Shown: one piece after another, positions 1 through 6,676 of the stretch
Layout: the number at the start of each line of letters is the position of its first letter
Numbering within the stretch: the stretch's first letter is position 1
Source of the DNA: Bacteroidales bacterium
GTDB lineage: Bacteria; Bacteroidota; Bacteroidia; Bacteroidales; GCA-2711565
Direction: 5' to 3'
Assembly: GCA_029938505.1 (NCBI GenBank)
Contig: JAOZUV010000092.1
Coordinates: forward strand, 1-7,560
Length of the DNA: 7,560 nucleotides
Program-made: the position numbers and the translations under genes
The notes under the pieces: generated by a model
Database searches by the model: none
Seen by the model: only the letters and a program-made list of their open reading frames with translations
What the model was told of the DNA's origin: nothing

Positions 1-1458
1 CTCTAATTTAGTTCGATAATAATTCAAATTGTGAACCACCGAATTCAAATTGATCTCTAAAACTGTTTCGTGGGCTTTTTGTTGAAGGGCTTTACTTATT
101 TGTTCAAACTCAAAAACACGCGCTCCTTTTAATAAAATACTTTCGTTATTAAAACTTGTAAAAGCGTGTTTATAAAGGAATTCTTGGGTTGATAGATAGA
201 AATGTTTCTCAATATTAAATCGATCTGCTTGGCTGCTTATTGAAGGGCCAATGCCTATAATTTTCGACACCTGATTATTTTCCAATAATTCGTTGATATA
301 ATCATACAATTCTACTTCGTTTCGGCCACTTTGTAAAATGTCTGATAAGATGAGGGTTTTCTTTTTATGTTGTTTCTGCAAGGAAAGAAAATCGAGGGCT
401 ATACGAATGGAATTTATATCAGAATTGTAACTGTCGTTGATAATGGAACAATTATTAATCCCCTCTTTTAGCTCCAAACGCATAGCAATAGGGTTTAAAT
501 TCCCCATCCACTTTGCAATCTCATCCATACTATAACCCAAATGAAGCATCGTCGCCCAACAATGAATAGCATTCTCAATGGAAGCATTATCAGAAAATGG
601 AATAATAATTTCTTTTTCTTCCTCTTTATATTTTCCAATGATTTGAGCTCCGCCAGAATCTTTTTCAATTTTGGAGATAAATAAATCTGCCTCCGTTTTG
701 GCACTCCAAGTGAACGGCTTTACATTTTCTAAAATGCCCGAACGAATAATAACGCTTTGAATTTTAGGATGATCCAGACAATAAATCAATGTATCGATAC
801 GAGTAAATAATTTTAGCTTTTCGCCCGCTTTTTGTTCGTGATTGATAAAGCCTTCATCATGCGCATGACCCACATTGGTGAAAATTCCAATAGTCGGCTG
901 AATGATAGACTGTAATTTCTCCATCTCATCTGGCTCGGAAATACCCGCTTCAAAAATCCCAATTTCGTGAGTTGCATTCATTTGCCAAACCGAAAGGGGA
1001 ACTCCAATTTGTGAATTATAACTTTTAGGGCTTCGAATTACATTTTTATCTTCATTAAGCAATTGATACAGCCATTCTTTTACAATGGTTTTTCCATTGC
1101 TACCTGTAACTCCTATTACCGGGATATCAAATTGTTTTCGTCTGTGTGCACTTAAACTTTGTAATGCATTTAAGGTATTATCTACTAGAATGAAATTGGC
1201 TTTCGAATAATTTTCCTTATTCTCAGGAAGTTTTGAAACTACAAAAAATCGAATCCCTTTTTTGTATAATTCAGCAATATATTTATGACCATTATTACGT
1301 TTACTCACCAATGCAAAAAACACACATTGCTTGGCACTAATCAAACGACGACTGTCAATAAGAATATCACTGATTTTATTTTGCTTAATACTACCCTCGA
1401 TAAGCTGACCATTTAAAATGGCTACAAATTCGTTTACCGAATACTCAGAATTCGACAT
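1..1458 (-). CDS. murF: Bifunctional MurF ligase / alanine racemase, 3' part cut by window edge
   Basis: The 486 codons seen make up a complete MurF (UDP-N-acetylmuramoyl-tripeptide--D-alanyl-D-alanine ligase), the cytoplasmic ATP-dependent step that adds D-Ala-D-Ala to the peptidoglycan precursor. Visible motifs are the substrate-domain DSRR (35-38), the ATP P-loop GVTGSNGKT (116-124), EAGISEP (170-176), TNVGHAHDEGF (194-204), HEQKAGEK (207-214) and DSYNSD (342-347), the Mur-ligase counterpart of the usual DAYN motif. There is no stop after the MurF domain. From residue 466 the frame continues as VLEINLNSVVHNLNYYR, which resembles the start of alanine racemase, so this is the MurF-Alr fusion known in Bacteroidota; the PLP lysine lies outside the window. 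The ATG at 1458 is chosen because it directly precedes the conserved N-terminal domain and lies 5 bases after the pdxA stop. There is no Shine-Dalgarno sequence. Last gene seen of the waaA-pepA-pdxA-murF operon. MurF is very secure; the racemase half rests on 21 residues. Confidence 0.94.
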   Translation of the reverse strand, partial: MSNSEYSVNEFVAILNGQLIEGSIKQNKISDILIDSRRLISAKQCVFFALVSKRNNGHKYIAELYKKGIRFFVVSKLPENKENYSKANFILVDNTLNALQSLSAHRRKQFDIPVIGVTGSNGKTIVKEWLYQLLNEDKNVIRSPKSYNSQIGVPLSVWQMNATHEIGIFEAGISEPDEMEKLQSIIQPTIGIFTNVGHAHDEGFINHEQKAGEKLKLFTRIDTLIYCLDHPKIQSVIIRSGILENVKPFTWSAKTEADLFISKIEKDSGGAQIIGKYKEEEKEIIIPFSDNASIENAIHCWATMLHLGYSMDEIAKWMGNLNPIAMRLELKEGINNCSIINDSYNSDINSIRIALDFLSLQKQHKKKTLILSDILQSGRNEVELYDYINELLENNQVSKIIGIGPSISSQADRFNIEKHFYLSTQEFLYKHAFTSFNNESILLKGARVFEFEQISKALQQKAHETVLEINLNSVVHNLNYYRTKLE

Positions 1459-1463
1459 AGTAT

Positions 1464-2564
1464 TTATTTTTCAGCTTTACGTGGGCCATTGTTATTGTTC
1501 ACCAATTCTTCTTTTTGATGTTGAAGAGGGTTTGCATTCAACTCTTCGTGCATTTGTCGGTTTTTGTAGATATCCAGAGCTAAATAAATTGCATTGTGAA
1601 AAGATTCGGTAGAAGCCAAGTTTTTACCCGCTATTCCATAAGCGGTTCCATGAGCTGGAGAAGTACGAATGATTGGCAATCCAGCTGTAAAATTAACACC
1701 CGAATCAAAAGCCAAAGATTTAAAAGCAATCATTCCCTGATCGTGATACATGGCCAAAACACCATCAAAATCACGATAAGTACGAGCACCGATAAACCCA
1801 TCCGCAGGATATGGACCATAAACCAGAAATCCTTCTTCATTCGATTTATTCACGGCAGGAATAATCACATCGATTTCTTCTTTACCCAATAAGCCTTCAT
1901 CACCAGCATGCGGATTTAAAGCCAACAATGCAATTTTAGGTTTGCGAATCCCGAAATCTTTAATCAAACTTTCGTTCATGGTACGAACTTTACTTAAAAT
2001 CAAATCGACGGTTAATACCGAAGAAACATCTTTCAAAGGTATATGACCTGTAATTACACCTAAGCGTAAATTTTCGAAAACCATTAACATTAAATGATTT
2101 TCAGAATCAAATTTTTTGGCAAAATACTCAGTATGTCCAGGGAAATCAAATTCATCCGATTGGATATTTTTCTTATTAATTGGAGCTGTTACCACAGCGT
2201 CAATTCTATTATTTTTCAAGCCTTCAACTGACTCTTCGAGAGCAGCAAAGGCTAATTTACCAGCAATCTCTGTCGATTTACCAATTTCAACTTTTACCTC
2301 TTCATCATGAATATTAACCAAATTAGCACGTTTATGATTAAGAGATTCATTTTTTTGAATAATATTAAAATTAAAATCGCCCACATGCAATGCTTTACGA
2401 AAGAAGGAAGCAATTTTTGATGAACCATAAACAAGAGGTGTAAATAATTCTAACATACGATTATCCGTAAATGATTTAATAATCAATTCATAACTAATGC
2501 CATTAAAATCACCATGGGTTATGCCAATTCTTATTTTTTTATTTTTTCCCGGAGGCTTATTCAT
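1464..2564 (-). CDS. pdxA: 4-hydroxythreonine-4-phosphate dehydrogenase PdxA
   Basis: A 366-residue cytoplasmic enzyme of the DXP-dependent vitamin B6 pathway. It oxidizes 4-phosphohydroxy-L-threonine with NAD(P)+; the product is condensed by PdxJ to pyridoxine phosphate. All family site residues recalled from E. coli PdxA are present at a constant +8 offset: substrate H144/T145 (GHTE), metal ligands H174 (TGHIPL), H219 (NPHAG) and H274 (YHDQG), and substrate K282, N291 and R300. VTAPINK (125-131) is also typical. The N-terminal glycine motif reads GDFNGISYEL rather than the classical GDPxGIGPE, a departure I believe is shared with other Bacteroidota. After about residue 340 there is a hydrophilic tail with four consecutive asparagines that adds nothing recognisable. 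The ATG at 2564 is followed by a short basic lead (KPPGKNKK) before the first beta strand. The gene begins 58 bases after pepA, a gap with no convincing promoter or terminator, and ends 5 bases before murF-alr. Confidence 0.95.
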   Translation of the reverse strand: MNKPPGKNKKIRIGITHGDFNGISYELIIKSFTDNRMLELFTPLVYGSSKIASFFRKALHVGDFNFNIIQKNESLNHKRANLVNIHDEEVKVEIGKSTEIAGKLAFAALEESVEGLKNNRIDAVVTAPINKKNIQSDEFDFPGHTEYFAKKFDSENHLMLMVFENLRLGVITGHIPLKDVSSVLTVDLILSKVRTMNESLIKDFGIRKPKIALLALNPHAGDEGLLGKEEIDVIIPAVNKSNEEGFLVYGPYPADGFIGARTYRDFDGVLAMYHDQGMIAFKSLAFDSGVNFTAGLPIIRTSPAHGTAYGIAGKNLASTESFHNAIYLALDIYKNRQMHEELNANPLQHQKEELVNNNNGPRKAEK

Positions 2565-2622
2565 TTTTCAGAAATTTTAATTTGCTAAGATAAACTTAAT
2601 GCTTCAATTTGTATTGATAATG

Positions 2623-4059
2623 TTAAGCTTTATGTTTGATAAAATCATACAATAAACGAACGCCAACCCCTGTACCGCCCTGAGGTTTATAGTTGTCAAT
2701 TTTATCTAAAAAGGCCGGGCCAGCTATATCAAGATGAATATAAGGATAGTCGGTAAAATAAGCCAAGAACTTTCCAGCAATAATCGCTCCAGCAAGTTCA
2801 CCTCCCAAATTTTTAATGTCGGCTACAGGTGATTTAATTTCTTCGTCATACTCATCCCAAAAAGGAAAATGAGCCAATCGCTCATGAACCCGATAACCGC
2901 TTTCATCAAGCTTTGTAAATTCTTTATCAGAATTTTTACCCATTGCAACAATGCCATGAATCCCAATTGCACGTTGAGCAGCTCCTGTTAAAGTAGCCAA
3001 ATCAATCACCAATTCCGGTTTGTATTTTTTAGCATAAGCCAAAGCATCAGCTAAAATCAAACGGCCTTCAGCATCGGTATTTTTTATCTCTACAGTCGTA
3101 CCATCAAACATGCTAATCACATCATCCGGGACATAAGCATTACCCGATGGACGATTATCTGTTGCCGGAATTAAACCAATAACGTTAATTGGTAATTCAT
3201 TTTTTGCAATTGTATAAAGTGCTCCAGCCACAGCAGCAGCTCCAGCCATATCACATTTCATATCATTCATATAATCACCCGGTTTGAGGTTTACCCCACC
3301 GGTGTCAAAAACAACTCCTTTTCCAACAAAAATGTAGGGATTTTTGTTTTTTGCATTTTCAGGTTTCCATTCAATAATGGTAAAAGTTGGCGGATCTATG
3401 CTTCCTTTGTTTACGGCCAATAAGCCGCCCATTTTTAAACTTTCAATTTTCTTTTTATTAAAGACTTCCACCTTAGCTTTTGTTGTAGATAGTAATTGGG
3501 TAATTTCTTCTGAAAATTTTTCGGCAGAAAGATAAGCCAAAGGTTCGTTCACAAAAGTTCGGGCAGCTGCATTTCCTTCTACAATTACATCTAGTTCATA
3601 TACATCCTTGTCAGAAATTTGATCAGAAACCAAATCTATTTTACTCAAGGTATTTTTCTTTTCTTCAAGCTCTTTTGTCTTATATTTCAAAAATTGGTAA
3701 TTAGCTAAAAGCATACCTTCAGTCAATGCTAAAACCTTATCTTTTTCATTTACAAGATCAATCAAAACCAAATCCTTTAATTTTTGCTTATTGGTTATCT
3801 CAACAATTTTAGTCCCATTCCGACGATACTTTTCTAAGCGCTTAAAATGATCCTTTTCTTCTTTTTGCAATAAAACAAAAACCCATTGAGGGAAATGATT
3901 GAGAGCAATAATCTCATTCTTATTTTTGATCTCTTGCTTTATATAATTCAATTCTTTTGTATCAAGCATTTTTGCGGGGATATCTTTAACATCCTTAATC
4001 AAAAGAAGCAAGTTTGAATTGGTGTCGTATTTTTTAGCTTTACTAATTATCGTACTCAT
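2623..4059 (-). CDS. pepA: Leucyl aminopeptidase, M17 family
   Basis: A 478-residue cytosolic metallo-aminopeptidase that removes N-terminal residues, leucine preferentially, from peptides. M17 enzymes are usually hexamers with two metal ions. The C-terminal catalytic domain is intact: K247 and D252 in VGKGVVFDTGG, K259, D270 in MKCDMAG, and D329, E331 and R333 in the signature NTDAEGRL (327-334). Their spacing equals that of E. coli PepA (K270, D275, K282, D293, D352, E354, R356). The N-terminal domain (about 1-160) is lysine-rich and poorly conserved, as is usual. The protein is slightly shorter than E. coli PepA (503). No signal peptide is seen, so it is cytoplasmic. The ATG at 4059 lies 11 bases after the waaA stop, preceded by an AT-rich leader with no Shine-Dalgarno sequence, so it is most likely cotranscribed with waaA. 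PepA of E. coli also binds DNA; nothing here shows that role. Confidence 0.95.
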   Translation of the reverse strand: MSTIISKAKKYDTNSNLLLLIKDVKDIPAKMLDTKELNYIKQEIKNKNEIIALNHFPQWVFVLLQKEEKDHFKRLEKYRRNGTKIVEITNKQKLKDLVLIDLVNEKDKVLALTEGMLLANYQFLKYKTKELEEKKNTLSKIDLVSDQISDKDVYELDVIVEGNAAARTFVNEPLAYLSAEKFSEEITQLLSTTKAKVEVFNKKKIESLKMGGLLAVNKGSIDPPTFTIIEWKPENAKNKNPYIFVGKGVVFDTGGVNLKPGDYMNDMKCDMAGAAAVAGALYTIAKNELPINVIGLIPATDNRPSGNAYVPDDVISMFDGTTVEIKNTDAEGRLILADALAYAKKYKPELVIDLATLTGAAQRAIGIHGIVAMGKNSDKEFTKLDESGYRVHERLAHFPFWDEYDEEIKSPVADIKNLGGELAGAIIAGKFLAYFTDYPYIHLDIAGPAFLDKIDNYKPQGGTGVGVRLLYDFIKHKA

Positions 4060-4070
4060 GGTATATATTT

Positions 4071-5309
4071 TTAAATTTTTGGATGTGTATCTATAAATTT
4101 CATAATGGCCTCAGTTGCTCCTCGCATTTCCTCTACATAAGAAATACAAACTTTTGAAGCAGTATTCAGAAAACTTTTATCGTTAAGCAAAGCCTTTGCT
4201 TTAATTTCTAATTCTCCTGCATCATTTATTGCAAAAGCACCTCCTCTATTAAGCAAGTCGCGTGCCTCTCTGAATTTCTCAAAATTGAAACCAAATATTA
4301 CTGGCCTCCCAAAAGTAACAGGTTCCTGGATGTTATGAATCCCAACACCAAAACCGCCACCGATATAACAAATATCAGCATATTGGTAGAGATGTGCTAG
4401 TATACCAACTGAATCGATTAGCAAGACCTGAGCATTTTCAATCCTTTCTTCAGTCGCTTCGGAAAATAAAAGAGCCTTGGAACTAAGCTTTTTCAATATT
4501 TGTCGAATTCTTTCAACTTTAGTTTCGTGAGGGGCAATGATAAATTTCACCTTGGGATTTTTCTCAATCAAAGGAATTAAAATATTCTCGTCAGAAGGCC
4601 ACGTACTTCCAGCGATAAATAATTGATTTTTGCCTTTAAATTTCTCGACAAGCGGAAATTTTTGACATTGCTGAGCCAAATCATAAACCCGATCAAAACG
4701 AGTATCTCCACTCAAGCAAATATTATATATTCCGATGCTATTTAATAAATCTATGGACGATTCGTTTTGAACAAAGTAATGCGTAATCAATTTCAATTGC
4801 TTTCTGAACCAAGCCCCATACCATTTAAAAAAGTATTGATCGGCTCTGAAAATCGATGAAATGAAATATGTTGGACAAGCTTGTTTATTTAGTTCATTAA
4901 TATAATTAAACCAAAATTCATACTTCACAAAAATGGCTAATTCAGGATGAATAAGCCTTACAAAGCGTTCTGCATTTTTTTGACTATCCAATGGTAAATA
5001 AAAAACATGATCTACATGATCGTAATCTTTTCTTATCTCATATCCCGATGGAGAGAAAAATGTCAACACCAATTTATGAACAGGGTATTTTTTTCGAAGG
5101 GCTTCTAAAACTGGACGACCTTGTTCAAACTCGCCTAAAGAAGCAGTATGCATCCAAATAACTTTATCATTAGGAAATATCGCTTTTTCAATTTCTTCAA
5201 AAACAGTTTTCCGACCGATTATCCACTTCTTGGCTTTCGCATCAAACAATGAGGCAAGCCTGATTGAAAAACCAAAAATTTGAATAAATAGATTGTAAAT
5301 AAATTTCAT
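4071..5309 (-). CDS. waaA: 3-deoxy-D-manno-octulosonic acid (Kdo) transferase WaaA/KdtA
   Basis: A 412-residue GT-B glycosyltransferase (family GT30) that moves Kdo from CMP-Kdo onto the lipid A precursor at the cytoplasmic face of the inner membrane, founding the LPS core. The first 25 or so residues are hydrophobic with basic residues after them, matching the membrane-associating N terminus of the family. Next comes HTASLGEFEQGRP (54-66), whose glutamate E60 aligns with the catalytic base of WaaA. FVKYEFWFN (128-136), ISSIFRADQYFF (150-161) and GDTRFDRV (201-208) close the acceptor domain. The donor domain shows GSTWPSDE (234-241), APHE (259-262) and the CMP-binding stretch GGGFGVGIHNIQEP (317-330). 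Length is near the usual 400-430. The start at 5309 gives the expected N terminus and lies about 34 bases below a good promoter. It is first in the operon with pepA, pdxA and murF-alr. Whether it adds one or more Kdo residues cannot be read from sequence. Confidence 0.96.
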   Translation of the reverse strand: MKFIYNLFIQIFGFSIRLASLFDAKAKKWIIGRKTVFEEIEKAIFPNDKVIWMHTASLGEFEQGRPVLEALRKKYPVHKLVLTFFSPSGYEIRKDYDHVDHVFYLPLDSQKNAERFVRLIHPELAIFVKYEFWFNYINELNKQACPTYFISSIFRADQYFFKWYGAWFRKQLKLITHYFVQNESSIDLLNSIGIYNICLSGDTRFDRVYDLAQQCQKFPLVEKFKGKNQLFIAGSTWPSDENILIPLIEKNPKVKFIIAPHETKVERIRQILKKLSSKALLFSEATEERIENAQVLLIDSVGILAHLYQYADICYIGGGFGVGIHNIQEPVTFGRPVIFGFNFEKFREARDLLNRGGAFAINDAGELEIKAKALLNDKSFLNTASKVCISYVEEMRGATEAIMKFIDTHPKI

Positions 5310-5348
5310 GATTGAAAATTAATAAATCTTATTTTAAATGGATTTTAG

Positions 5349-5383
5349 CAAATTTACGCAATTGATACTGAAAAATAGTTCAA
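5349..5383 (-). promoter_or_regulatory. Bacteroidota-type promoter of the waaA operon
   Basis: On the minus strand a TAAATTTG box (5356 down to 5349) matches the Bacteroidota -7 consensus TAnnTTTG exactly. A TTG at 5383-5381 could be the -33 element, though the 24-base spacing is slightly long for the usual 17-23. Transcription would start near 5343, leaving an A/T-rich leader of about 33 bases without a Shine-Dalgarno sequence before the waaA ATG at 5309. It would drive waaA and, by read-through, pepA, pdxA and murF-alr. Confidence 0.6.
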
Positions 5384-5408
5384 TTAAGTTTTATTAAGAA
5401 CATTTAAT

Positions 5409-5438
5409 TTTGACGGTAAACAAATATCCATAAATTTG
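5409..5438 (+). promoter_or_regulatory. Bacteroidota-type promoter of the DegT aminotransferase gene
   Basis: TTTG at 5409-5412 and TAAATTTG at 5431-5438 match the -33 (TTTG) and -7 (TAnnTTTG) consensus of Bacteroidota housekeeping promoters, with 18 bases between them. Transcription would begin near 5445, giving an adenine-rich leader of about 30 bases to the ATG at 5475, with no Shine-Dalgarno sequence, as is normal in this phylum. It is divergent from the waaA promoter and does not overlap it. Confidence 0.72.
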
Positions 5439-5474
5439 TATCGTTAAAAAAATAACAACCACAAACGAATATTA

Positions 5475-6605
5475 ATGAGAAAGATTCAAATGGTTGACCT
5501 ACAAGGTCAATACCAAAACATTAAAGCTGAAGTTGACAAAGCTATCCATAAAGTTCTTAATTCGTCAAGCTATATTAACGGTCCTGCCGTTCACGAATTT
5601 CAAGCAAATCTTGAAAAATATTTAGGTGTAAAGCATGTTATTCCTTGTGCCAACGGTACCGATGCTTTGCAAATTTCGATGATGGCCTTAGGCTTGAAAC
5701 CAGGTGATGAAGTTATTACAACTTCTTTTACCTTTATTGCTACTGCAGAAGTTATTGCCTTATTAAATCTTACTCCAGTATTGGTTGATGTTGATTCCGA
5801 GACTTTCAACATTGATCCTGAAGCCATCAAAAAGGCGATTACCCCAAAAACAAAAGCTATTGTTCCTGTTCACCTTTTCGGACAATGTTCGGATATGGAA
5901 GCAATCATGGACATTGCCAAAAAACATGATTTAAAAATCATTGAAGATAACTGCCAAGCTATAGGATCAGATTATATTTTCAAAGATGGTAGTCGTAAAA
6001 AGTCAGGTGGAATTGGAGACATTGGATGTACTTCTTTCTTCCCATCAAAAAACCTAGGTGCTTATGGTGACGGTGGAGCAATTTTTACCAATGATGATAA
6101 ATTGGCAAAACAATGTCGCATCATTGCAAATCATGGCATGACTATTAGATATTACCACGATTTGATTGGAGTAAATTCTCGTTTAGATAGTATTCAAGCT
6201 GCTTTATTGGATGTGAAATTAAAACGCTTGGATGAATATTGTGCTGCTCGTAATAAAGCTGCCAATTATTATAATAACGCGTTTAAGAGTCATCCCAATT
6301 TGGTAATTCCTACAAAATTTGAACGTTCAACTCACGTTTTCCATCAATATACTTTAGTAACAAAAAATGTGGATCGTAATGCCATGCATGAATTTTTGCA
6401 AGCCAAAGGTTTTCCGGCACCTATCTATTATCCTGTGCCATTACATATGCAAAAAGCTTATGTTGATCCACGATACAAAGAAGGAGATTTTCCGGTAACT
6501 GAAATGCTTTGCAACGAAGTTATTTCCTTACCTATGCATACCGAATTGGACGAAGAACAATTGGAATTTATCACCAATGCTGTTTTGGAGTTTGTGAATA
6601 AATAG
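5475..6605 (+). CDS. DegT/DnrJ/EryC1/StrS family sugar aminotransferase, WbpE-like
   Basis: A 376-residue PLP-dependent fold-type I aminotransferase acting on a keto-sugar nucleotide in the cytoplasm. NGTDAL (60-65) holds the phosphate-binding residues, D158 in IIEDNCQA should contact the pyridine nitrogen with Q161 near it, and K192 in SFFPSKNLGAYGDGGA is the Schiff-base lysine; VNSRLDSIQAA (233-243) is the family's substrate/dimer motif. Motif wording (CANGTDALQI, ITPKTKAI, FTNDD, HYP-type C terminus) is closest, from memory, to WbpE, which aminates UDP-2-acetamido-2-deoxy-3-keto-glucuronate. GnnB, which makes the 3-amino sugar for amide-linked lipid A, is a related alternative. No partner dehydrogenase or acetyltransferase is in the window, so the substrate is open. 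The ATG at 5475 is preceded by a strong promoter and gives the standard N terminus (MVDLQGQYQNIK). It appears monocistronic, ending just before a hairpin. The family call is very secure; the exact substrate is inference. Confidence 0.93.
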   Translation: MRKIQMVDLQGQYQNIKAEVDKAIHKVLNSSSYINGPAVHEFQANLEKYLGVKHVIPCANGTDALQISMMALGLKPGDEVITTSFTFIATAEVIALLNLTPVLVDVDSETFNIDPEAIKKAITPKTKAIVPVHLFGQCSDMEAIMDIAKKHDLKIIEDNCQAIGSDYIFKDGSRKKSGGIGDIGCTSFFPSKNLGAYGDGGAIFTNDDKLAKQCRIIANHGMTIRYYHDLIGVNSRLDSIQAALLDVKLKRLDEYCAARNKAANYYNNAFKSHPNLVIPTKFERSTHVFHQYTLVTKNVDRNAMHEFLQAKGFPAPIYYPVPLHMQKAYVDPRYKEGDFPVTEMLCNEVISLPMHTELDEEQLEFITNAVLEFVNK

Positions 6606-6606
6606 C

Positions 6607-6672
6607 TTAAGTCTAGAAAAAGAAAAGGGGTGCAAACTTAAGCTTGCACCCCTTTTCTTTTTCTAGACTTAA
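6607..6672. terminator. Bidirectional hairpin terminator, near-perfect 66-base palindrome
   Basis: Arms 6607-6635 and 6644-6672 are exact reverse complements (29 base pairs). The 8 bases between them continue the symmetry except for one pair (A6636 against C6643). The GC-rich core GGGGTGCAA (6627-6635) / TTGCACCCC (6644-6652) is flanked by an A-rich tract on the left and TTTTCTTTTT (6653-6662) on the right, so each strand gives a stem followed by a U-rich run. It starts 1 base after the aminotransferase stop and ends 4 bases before the stop of the convergent M24 peptidase gene, as expected for a shared terminator. Confidence 0.9.
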
Positions 6673-6676
6673 TTTA

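Noticed and set aside
495..704. Minus-strand open frame inside murF in another frame
   Set aside because: The murF frame through this region is intact and conserved; the alternative is a shadow.
1418..2310. Plus-strand open frames opposite murF and pdxA (1418-1612, 1596-1892, 2116-2310)
   Set aside because: They lie antisense to strongly conserved coding sequence, have no recognisable domain and no promoter of their own.
2531..2547. Adenine runs near the pdxA start as a phase-variation tract
   Set aside because: The runs are only 6-7 bases, interrupted by T, and common in DNA this AT-rich.
2565..2622. Separate promoter or terminator between pepA and pdxA
   Set aside because: On the minus strand only one-mismatch versions of TAnnTTTG occur (TAAGTTTA, TATCTTAG), without a properly spaced TTG. 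The possible hairpin near 2595-2627 is interrupted and AT-only, so read-through is more likely.
3344..3535. Plus-strand open frame opposite pepA
   Set aside because: It is antisense to the conserved M17 gene and its translation shows no family resemblance.
5600..5830. Minus-strand open frame opposite the aminotransferase
   Set aside because: It is antisense to the PLP-domain coding sequence, with no supporting signals.
5475..6605. KdnA (8-amino-Kdo transaminase), suggested by proximity to waaA
   Set aside because: The N terminus and the motifs around the PLP site follow the WbpE pattern rather than what I recall of KdnA, and no KdnB-like dehydrogenase is nearby.
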